From: Bacteroidetes bacterium ADurb.Bin302
GTDB lineage: Bacteria > Bacteroidota > Bacteroidia > Bacteroidales > Paludibacteraceae
DNA length: 64,000 nt
Reading direction: 5' to 3'
NCBI GenBank assembly: GCA_002069025.1
Contig: MWBK01000120.1
Span: forward strand, 1-64,000
Shown here: positions 63,924 through 64,000 of the stretch, piece by piece
Numbering within the stretch: the stretch's first letter is position 1
Layout of the letters: each line of letters opens with the position of its first letter
Translations under genes and position numbers: made by a program
The notes under the pieces: model-generated
Told to the model about the DNA's origin: nothing
Seen by the model: only the letters and a program-made list of their open reading frames with translations
Database searches by the model: none

Positions 63924-63931
63924 TAGCTTTG
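63924..63931 (+). promoter_or_regulatory. -7 element directly before prmC
   Basis: TAGCTTTG matches TAnnTTTG and ends five bases before the ATG at 63936, so the mRNA would be leaderless or nearly so. No upstream TTG at proper spacing. Confidence 0.5.
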
Positions 63932-63935
63932 CGAT

Positions 63936-64000
63936 ATGGAAAACCTAAAAACCTATTTTATTAATACTCTAAAGAGTATTTACAGCCCTAACGAGATTGG
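63936..64000 (+). CDS. prmC: Start of a PrmC-type release factor glutamine methyltransferase (partial)
   Basis: Only the first 21 codons are present: MENLKTYFINTLKSIYSP then NEI. This resembles the N-terminus of Bacteroidetes PrmC (YIK--L--LYP-NEI), and prmC is often divergent from ribD in this order. The catalytic NPPY motif would lie outside the window, so the call is tentative. Confidence 0.5.
   Translation, partial: MENLKTYFINTLKSIYSPNEI

Overview
The window is AT-rich, compact DNA from a member of the Bacteroidetes, most likely order Bacteroidales and probably host-associated or anaerobic. Supporting signs are the Bacteroidetes promoter form (TTG or TTTG, 19-21 bases, then TAnnTTTG) in front of many genes, a SecDF fusion, an IspG with an inserted domain, a DUF3098 gene between ftsX and uppP, DUF6242- and DUF5687-like proteins, and type IX secretion (T9SS)-like C-terminal sorting domains on two large secreted proteins. 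The T9SS-like tails argue against Bacteroides itself and fit a Porphyromonadaceae- or Paludibacter-like lineage. No species can be named from the sequence alone.

Layout. 0-2.8 kb: rightward operon with the uvrA end, recX, a thioredoxin-fold protein, pssA and yidD. 2.8-8.8 kb: a Na/phosphate symporter, a nucleoside kinase, an EamA permease and a DUF1846 protein. 8.8-15.3 kb: ispG and murF (leftward operon), a DUF6242 lipoprotein with coaD, rpiB, aroA. 15.4-20.4 kb: pckA, parE, a small membrane protein and a bile acid:Na symporter-like protein. 20.5-22.2 kb: an OmpA/TPR lipoprotein. 22.3-29.9 kb: an accessory island lying between two identical 47-bp direct repeats. 30-34.7 kb: a radical SAM/SPASM protein, a sulfatase-modifying-factor-type lipoprotein and a secreted GH13 glucanase. 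34.8-44.3 kb: secDF, then the leftward operon yfhO, ftsX, DUF3098, uppP, truB, queA. 44.4-49.6 kb: two proline tRNAs, small proteins, and a 1,201-residue fibronectin-type secreted protein followed by a 58-residue peptide gene. 49.7-56 kb: a truncated aldehyde dehydrogenase, a MATE exporter, purT and topA. 56-64 kb: a 1,013-residue TPR protein with an outer-membrane partner, aroK, cls, a disrupted ribD and the start of prmC.

The most unusual part is the 22.3-29.9 kb island. It encodes five roughly 230-residue polytopic membrane proteins that look like separated halves of a DUF5687-type ABC permease (one N-terminal half, four divergent C-terminal halves). It also encodes a CcmA-type ATPase, a MacB/LolD-type ATPase with no permease of its own, and a C39-peptidase ABC exporter broken by a frameshift. 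A small lipoprotein gene in the middle is broken by two frameshifts. No double-glycine precursor peptide was recognised. The 47-bp repeat looks like a promoter in both places, so the island and the radical SAM gene may share regulation, or the island may have arrived or could leave by recombination between the copies.

Four genes here are broken (the C39 exporter, the lipoprotein, aldehyde dehydrogenase, ribD). At least three appear to have lost coding sequence rather than single bases. This suggests ongoing deletion-driven gene loss, although assembly error cannot be excluded from sequence alone. Statements about family resemblance come from recognising motifs by eye; no alignment or database search was run.
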